This document shows, one piece after another, positions 50,040 through 53,693 of a DNA stretch of 53,693 nt. The notes below the pieces were generated by a model. That model searched no databases, was not told where the DNA came from, and saw only the letters and a program-made list of their open reading frames with translations. Positions within the stretch are counted from its first letter, which is position 1. Each line of letters begins with the position of its first letter. The position numbers and the translations under genes are program-made. Source of the DNA: an uncultured Oscillospiraceae bacterium (lineage in GTDB: Bacteria > Bacillota > Clostridia > Oscillospirales > Oscillospiraceae); assembly GCA_934597165.1 (NCBI GenBank), contig CAKTQP010000009.1:1-53693 (forward strand), read 5' to 3'.

Positions 50040-51062
50040 ATGAAACGACTGTTTGCACTTTCCCTGGCTCTGGCCATGGCTCTGTCCCTGACCGCCTGCG
50101 GCGGCAAGACCCCGGCAGCAGGTTCCTCCAGCACCCCTAGCACTACCAGCACCACCACCAGCACCGGCGCTGCCTCCAGCGCTCCCACTCCCACAAAGCC
50201 CGTTGACAGTGCCCCTGTCCTGACCCGCGGCGATCAGGTCAGCGAGGACATCAAGGCGGACGACGGCACCGTGATCCTCTCCATCCGGTACACGCCCCTC
50301 TCCATCTCCTATCCGGCAAAACCCGAAGTAGAGAAGACCATCCAGAAGGATCTGGACAAGGAAGTGGCTGACTTCCTGAAGGGCGCAAAGGACTATGAGG
50401 AAGAGGCGAAGCTCTACTACAAGGACTACCTCCAGAACGACGGTCAGTCAAGAGATTTCACCCCCTACGTCTGCTCTCTGGACGGCAAGGCTACCCGCCA
50501 GGACACCGGCGTTATCAGCATCCTGTTCACTGATTACGCCTTCACCGGCGGCGCGCATGGCGGTGGTGTCACCATCGCCCGGAACTATGACGCCCAGACC
50601 GGCAAAGTCCTGACCATGAAGGATCTGGGCGACGGCGTCAGCACCCTGGCCATCGACAATGTGGTCAAGTTCGTGGACGCCATCCAGGATCACGGCGACG
50701 CCTTCTTCTTCGAGAAGGTGAAGGCCACTGACGAAACCGTCCAGTCCATGCTGTCAGACAGCACCTTCTATCTGTCCGAGGACGGCCTGGTGCTCATCGA
50801 CGGTGAATACCTGCTCCAGCCCTATGCCGCTGGCATTGTGGAGTTCACCACCAGCTATGACGACCTGAAGGGCAAACTGAAGGAAGCATACGCCCTGACC
50901 GGTGGTTCCACCAACTGCACCGGTTCCAGCTCGGTCTACACCTTCGACAAGGACGGCAACCTGGTCACCACCAAGATTGACTATGACATCGCAGCCTCTG
51001 ACGACGGCGCAGGCAACACTGCACAGGATGCGGCGGACGGTTCTGTTTCCACATCCTACTGA
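50040..51062 (+). CDS. RsiV/DUF3298-like lipoprotein 3
   Basis: A 340-residue predicted lipoprotein: LALAMALSLTACGGK (lipobox LTAC), a long Ser/Thr/Pro linker (about 25-60), then the same domain as lipoprotein 2, with FTGGAHGGGVTIARNYDAQTGKVLTM and LLQPYAAGIVEFTTSYDDL. The GAGG site lies 8 nt before the ATG. It is the last gene before the terminator at 51074. The GGAHG motif and the LLQPYAAGI segment are strictly kept between copies 2 and 3, while the N-terminal part has diverged. Confidence 0.82.
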   Translation: MKRLFALSLALAMALSLTACGGKTPAAGSSSTPSTTSTTTSTGAASSAPTPTKPVDSAPVLTRGDQVSEDIKADDGTVILSIRYTPLSISYPAKPEVEKTIQKDLDKEVADFLKGAKDYEEEAKLYYKDYLQNDGQSRDFTPYVCSLDGKATRQDTGVISILFTDYAFTGGAHGGGVTIARNYDAQTGKVLTMKDLGDGVSTLAIDNVVKFVDAIQDHGDAFFFEKVKATDETVQSMLSDSTFYLSEDGLVLIDGEYLLQPYAAGIVEFTTSYDDLKGKLKEAYALTGGSTNCTGSSSVYTFDKDGNLVTTKIDYDIAASDDGAGNTAQDAADGSVSTSY

Positions 51063-51073
51063 TCTAATCTCTA

Positions 51074-51100
51074 AGAGGCAGCTTCAGCTGCCTCTCTTTT
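51074..51100 (+). terminator. terminator after the lipoprotein genes
   Basis: A perfect 10-bp stem (AGAGGCAGCT and complement) with a tiny loop, then CTTTT. Confidence 0.87.
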
Positions 51101-51129
51101 CCACCGCCCACGCAGGTCAAAAATTTTTC

Positions 51130-51158
51130 TTGCAATAGATTCCTATATGTGGTATCAT
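51130..51158 (+). promoter_or_regulatory. promoter of the antitoxin RNA candidate
   Basis: TTGCAA (51130-51135), a 17-nt spacer and TATCAT (51153-51158). No ORF of any size follows on this strand, which suits a non-coding transcript starting near 51165. Confidence 0.75.
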
Positions 51159-51174
51159 CCAAGTAGGCAATGAA

Positions 51175-51194
51175 TGTCTGTACTATCACAATGG
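51175..51194 (+). repeat. direct repeat copy A (in the antitoxin RNA)
   Basis: TGTCTGTACTATCACAATGG; 18 of 20 bases match copy B at 51382-51401, and both differences (C to T) keep pairing as G-U. Confidence 0.9.
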
Positions 51195-51199
51195 TAAAC

Positions 51200-51236
51200 G
51201 AAACGCCCCAGAGAATGCGACTCTCTAGGGCGTTTC
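51200..51236. terminator. shared hairpin at the meeting point of toxin and antitoxin transcripts
   Basis: GAAACGCCC (51200-51208) pairs with GGGCGTTTC (51228-51236). Inside, AGAGA pairs with TCTCT around a 7-nt loop, with one mismatch between the two stems. T-runs are short on both sides, so it is a weak but symmetric terminator. Confidence 0.7.
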
Positions 51237-51276
51237 TACCTGTTACCGGCAGGCTAGACCGTTGCGGCTGGCTGCC

Positions 51277-51396
51277 TTAGTCTCTGTTTCTGTTCAGCCA
51301 TTTGCGAATGCATCGGTCTAGGCACTTAATTAAGTAGTACGCAAGAACATCCGCCACAACAGAAATGACAATACCTTGTACTGTCTGCACTACCAC
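51277..51396 (-). CDS. 39-residue hydrophobic peptide, candidate type I toxin
   Basis: A short ORF: GTG start at 51396, TAA at 51277. GGAGGTGATC lies 9 nt before the GTG, a ribosome binding site nearly perfectly complementary to 16S rRNA, which is unusual for a chance ORF. The peptide has one membrane helix (about residues 5-24; VQGIVISVVADVLAYYLI), then a basic, aromatic tail (KCLDRCIRKWLNRNRD). One helix plus a charged tail within 40 residues is the plan of membrane-acting type I toxins such as Fst, TxpA and BsrG. The sequence is not Fst-like, and the LAYYLIKCLDR segment recalls small clostridial peptides I cannot name with certainty. It lies 98 nt downstream of the cyclo-ligase gene, with its own -10 at 51451-51456. 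Confidence 0.72.
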   Translation of the reverse strand: MVVQTVQGIVISVVADVLAYYLIKCLDRCIRKWLNRNRD

Positions 51397-51401
51397 AATG
51401 G
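51382..51401 (+). repeat. direct repeat copy B (toxin start region)
   Basis: TGTCTGCACTACCACAATGG on the plus strand; its complement covers the toxin GTG start and first codons. It pairs with copy A of the antitoxin RNA. Confidence 0.9.
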
Positions 51402-51450
51402 ATCACCTCCTTCCACTCAAAAAGTGATAGAGGCGAAAGGCAACGCCATT

Positions 51451-51456
51451 ATGATA
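51451..51456 (-). promoter_or_regulatory. extended -10 element for the toxin transcript
   Basis: On the minus strand TGCTATCAT gives an extended -10 (TG-n-TATCAT) with the same hexamer as the antitoxin promoter. No good -35 is visible. The expected leader is about 47 nt. Confidence 0.5.
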
Positions 51457-51494
51457 GCACGAACCTCCAATGCCTGCCCAGATTTTTCCGCATT

Positions 51495-52058
51495 CTACGA
51501 CAATTCCACTTCCGTAAAGACCGCATCCATCGCCACATCCCAAGGCTCTGCCTCCAGCTCGTCCACCCGCTGCAACTTATAGGCCACAGCAGCGACGACA
51601 GCCCTCTCACAGCGGGGCAAAAACCGGTCATAGTAGCCGCCGCCCATGCCCAGGCGATGTCCTTGCCGGTCAAAGGCAGTACAGGGGCAGAGCACCAATT
51701 CCAGCTGGTCGGGTGGGATGACATGGGAGCGGGACGGGATGGGCGCCCAGATGCCATAGCGGCCTTTTTCCCAGCTCTCCGGCCCCAGCGGCTCCAGGGC
51801 GATCATCTCGGTGCCGCTGGTGCAATAGGGAAAGGCCACCCGTTTTCCCTGTTCATACGCCAACTGGTGGAGGGCTTGCAAGTCTACTTCGCCCCCCATG
51901 GCGCAGTAGCTCATGAGGATTTTGGCGTTCTGATACGTCGGATTTTCCACAATGTTGTGGACGATTTGGCTGTTCCACAACGCCCGCTGCTCCTGCCCGA
52001 TGGCCTTGCGCGCCTGTTTTTTGGCCGTTCGGATTGCACATTTCTCCCACTTTTCCAC
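51495..52058 (-). CDS. 5-formyltetrahydrofolate cyclo-ligase
   Basis: A 187-residue enzyme that converts 5-formyl-THF into 5,10-methenyl-THF with ATP. The C-terminal signature HRLGMGGGYYDRFLPRC (ATP/phosphate loop) is intact. AKILMSYCAMGGEVD and KRVAFPYC match the N-terminal domain. The start is a GTG at 52058 with AAGGAGGGGATC upstream. It lies divergent from the glycyl-tRNA synthetase leader. No terminator is visible before the toxin start, so read-through into the toxin gene is possible. Confidence 0.94.
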   Translation of the reverse strand: MEKWEKCAIRTAKKQARKAIGQEQRALWNSQIVHNIVENPTYQNAKILMSYCAMGGEVDLQALHQLAYEQGKRVAFPYCTSGTEMIALEPLGPESWEKGRYGIWAPIPSRSHVIPPDQLELVLCPCTAFDRQGHRLGMGGGYYDRFLPRCERAVVAAVAYKLQRVDELEAEPWDVAMDAVFTEVELS

Positions 52059-52129
52059 GGAGATCCCCTCCTTTTTTCTCAGGATAACACAGAAGTGCGC
52101 CGGTCACAACGACTTTTCCCTTCCACGCC

Positions 52130-52158
52130 TTGACATTGGACGGAAAAGGTGATAGGAT
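52130..52158 (+). promoter_or_regulatory. sigma-A promoter of the glycyl-tRNA synthetase T-box leader
   Basis: A perfect TTGACA (52130-52135), a 17-nt spacer and TAGGAT (52153-52158). Confidence 0.82.
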
Positions 52159-52164
52159 TTCCAC

Positions 52165-52416
52165 AATACCAAATGGCACTGACGGGGAGGAGTACCCGTG
52201 TTTCCGGCATCAGAGAGCGGTCGTCTGGTGAAAGACCGTGGATGGAACACAGGGAAGGCGTCCCGGAGCCGCGGCAGGAACGGGCCAATCGCCTCAGTAA
52301 ACGCCGCCGGTACCCACCGTTACCGGGTTGTGAGTGTCCGGCTTGGCCGGGAATTCAGGTGGCACCACGGACTTTCGTTCGCCCTGAGCATTTGTTTGCT
52401 CGGAGCGGATTTTTTA
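52165..52416 (+). promoter_or_regulatory. T-box riboswitch leader, glycine-specific by context
   Basis: Conserved T-box landmarks appear in order. AGTA follows GGAGG in the 5' side of the Stem I specifier loop (near 52192). AGAGAG and GGTGAAA form the Stem I apical part (52212-52234). GAAGGCG gives the probable GGC glycine specifier codon (52257-52259). The T-box sequence AGGTGGCACCACGG is at 52357-52370. A terminator follows: an 11-bp stem (52380-52390 with 52397-52407, one mismatch) and TTTTTT. Uncharged tRNA-Gly should stabilise the antiterminator and allow transcription of the synthetase. The variable T-box base is C, discussed in the findings. Confidence 0.87.
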
Positions 52417-52515
52417 TTGCCCGCGTGCCGACAGCATCATATCAATTCCCGCCGCAGTGACCTGGGAGCAACATCGGTCACACAGCCAGCGGCGGTAAAA
52501 GAAGGAGAAACGATT

Positions 52516-53693
52516 ATGGATAACAAGCAGAAAACCATGGATAAGGTCATTGCCCTGTGCAAAGGCCGTGGCTTCATCTTCTCTGGCAGCGAAATTTACG
52601 GCGGCCTGGCCAACACCTGGGACTACGGCCCTCTGGGTGTGGAGCTGAAGAACAACGTCAAGAAGGCTTGGTGGAAGAAGTTCGTCCAGGAGAATCCCTA
52701 CAACGTGGGTCTGGACTCCGCCATCCTCATGAACCCCCAGACCTGGGTCGCTTCCGGCCATCTGGGCGGCTTCTCTGACCCCCTCATGGACTGCAAGGAA
52801 TGTAAGGAACGTTTCCGCGCCGACAAGCTCATCGAGCAGTGGTGCGAAGAACACAGCTTCGAGCTGCCCAAGCCCATCGACGCCTTTAGCCAGGAAGAGA
52901 TGGCCGCTTTCGTGGCAGAGCATGAGATCCCCTGCCCCACCTGCGGCAAGCACAACTTCACCGACATCCGTCAGTTCAACCTGATGTTCAAGACCTTCCA
53001 GGGTGTCACCGAGGACGCAAAGAACACCGTCTACCTCCGTCCGGAGACCGCACAGGGCATCTTTGTCAACTTCCAGAACATCCAGCGCACCACCCGGAAA
53101 AAGCTGCCCTTCGGCGTCTGCCAGATCGGCAAGAGCTTCCGCAACGAGATCACCCCGGGCAACTTCACCTTCCGTACCCGCGAGTTCGAGCAGATGGAAC
53201 TGGAATTCTTCTGCGAACCCGGCTCCGACCTGGAATGGTTCACCTATTGGCGCACCTTCTGCCACAACTGGCTGCTGAACCTGAACATGAAGGATGACAA
53301 CCTGCGCCTGCGCGACCATGACCCCGAAGAGCTGTGCTTCTACTCCAAGGCGACCACCGACTTCGAGTACCTGTTCCCCTTCGGCTGGGGCGAACTGTGG
53401 GGTGTGGCAGACCGTACCGACTACGACCTGACCCAGCATCAGAACACCTCCGGCAAGGACATGACCTATTTCGACCAGGCCAAGAACGAGCACTATATCC
53501 CCTACGTCATCGAACCCTCCCTGGGTGCTGACCGTGTGGTGCTGGCCTTCCTGGTGGAAGCCTATGATGAAGAAGTGGTGGGTCAGGACAAGAAGGGCAA
53601 CGACGACGTCCGCGTGGTCATGCACTTCCATCCCGCTCTGGCTCCCTTCAAGGCTGCTGTCCTGCCTCTGTCCAAGAAGCTGGGCGACAAGGG
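52516..53693 (+). CDS. glyQS: glycyl-tRNA synthetase, single-chain dimeric type (partial, cut by window end)
   Basis: The first 392 residues of a class II synthetase are present. KVIALCKGRGFIFSGSEIYGGLANTWDYGPLG is the family start, including the motif 1 region. LRPETAQGIFVNFQN and IGKSFRNEITPGNFTFRTREFEQMELEFF form motif 2. The insertion with CKEC and CPTCGKH is zinc-finger-like, and motif 3 approaches in EPSLGADRVVLAFL. This alpha2-type enzyme differs from the alpha2beta2 GlyQ/GlyS of many bacteria. AAGGAG lies before the ATG. It is controlled by the T-box leader. Confidence 0.96.
   Translation, partial: MDNKQKTMDKVIALCKGRGFIFSGSEIYGGLANTWDYGPLGVELKNNVKKAWWKKFVQENPYNVGLDSAILMNPQTWVASGHLGGFSDPLMDCKECKERFRADKLIEQWCEEHSFELPKPIDAFSQEEMAAFVAEHEIPCPTCGKHNFTDIRQFNLMFKTFQGVTEDAKNTVYLRPETAQGIFVNFQNIQRTTRKKLPFGVCQIGKSFRNEITPGNFTFRTREFEQMELEFFCEPGSDLEWFTYWRTFCHNWLLNLNMKDDNLRLRDHDPEELCFYSKATTDFEYLFPFGWGELWGVADRTDYDLTQHQNTSGKDMTYFDQAKNEHYIPYVIEPSLGADRVVLAFLVEAYDEEVVGQDKKGNDDVRVVMHFHPALAPFKAAVLPLSKKLGDK

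Larger units (their letters stand above)
51165..51236 (+). ncRNA. candidate antisense antitoxin RNA of a type I toxin-antitoxin locus
   Basis: Inferred transcript of about 70 nt from the promoter at 51130-51158 to the hairpin at 51200-51236. Its 5' part contains TGTCTGTACTATCACAATGG (51175-51194), a near copy of the plus-strand sequence across the toxin start at 51382-51401. It can thus pair with the toxin mRNA over 20 nt including the GTG codon: 18 Watson-Crick pairs and two G-U pairs, no mismatch. The 3' hairpin has a 9-bp stem (GAAACGCCC/GGGCGTTTC) plus an inner AGAGA/TCTCT stem. It is shared with the toxin transcript, so the RNAs can also pair there. The exact ends are not proven. Confidence 0.65.

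Noticed and set aside
51140..51194. A second, degenerate toxin gene starting at GTG 51189 on the minus strand
   Set aside because: The frame begins I-V-Q-T like the toxin but then lacks a membrane helix and a ribosome binding site. The similarity is explained by the antisense repeat.

Overview
The window is a GC-rich Firmicutes chromosome segment. The likely source is a spore-forming, gut-type Clostridia of the Oscillospiraceae kind. The evidence is spoIIID and gpr (sporulation and germination), SepF plus DivIVA (Gram-positive division), Hfq in a miaB-mutS-mutL-miaA cluster, LPXTG-like sorting signals, a T-box in front of glycyl-tRNA synthetase, AGGAGG-type ribosome binding sites with many TTG/GTG starts, and sigma-A promoters with 17-nt spacers. 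No rRNA, tRNA, CRISPR array, phage or insertion sequence was recognised.

Layout. 1-5.5 kb: a GtrA-like gene (cut by the window edge), a MATE pump with its MerR regulator, spoIIID, prfC and a histidine phosphatase. 5.6-13.2 kb, minus strand: a complete sortase-assembled pilus operon in the order VWA tip adhesin, small coiled-coil protein, SipA-like signal-peptidase homologue without its catalytic dyad, FctA-like major pilin, class B sortase, FctB-like basal pilin. Apart from the small protein this is the order of the streptococcal FCT pilus island. 13.5-30 kb, minus strand: a lipoprotein coupled to mnmG, then ileS, divIVA, sepF, a PLP-binding YggS protein, an HlyD-like membrane protein, hfq, miaA, mutL, mutS and miaB, apparently led by one strong promoter at miaB.

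30-36.7 kb: an alanine-racemase-like gene that has lost the PLP lysine, with a tiny partner ORF; cobO with an HD hydrolase; four tandem paralogous small membrane proteins of unknown function with their own promoter and operator-like palindrome; proS; a homocysteine S-methyltransferase family gene; secG. 36.9-44.8 kb, plus strand: gdpP, rplI, dnaB, tilS, hpt, ftsH, with unusual switch-like RNA structures between rplI and dnaB. 45-51 kb: gpr, rpsT, a YihY family membrane protein and three consecutive lipoproteins related to the RsiV/DUF3298 family.

51.1-51.5 kb holds the most interesting find: a probable type I toxin-antitoxin locus. A 39-residue hydrophobic peptide is encoded on the minus strand. 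A convergent plus-strand RNA carries a 20-nt repeat able to pair with the toxin ribosome-binding/start region through 18 Watson-Crick pairs and two G-U pairs, and the two transcripts meet at a shared hairpin. The layout copies that of plasmid par/fst modules, but the peptide is not Fst. The window ends with a 5-formyltetrahydrofolate cyclo-ligase and a T-box-controlled glycyl-tRNA synthetase cut by the edge.
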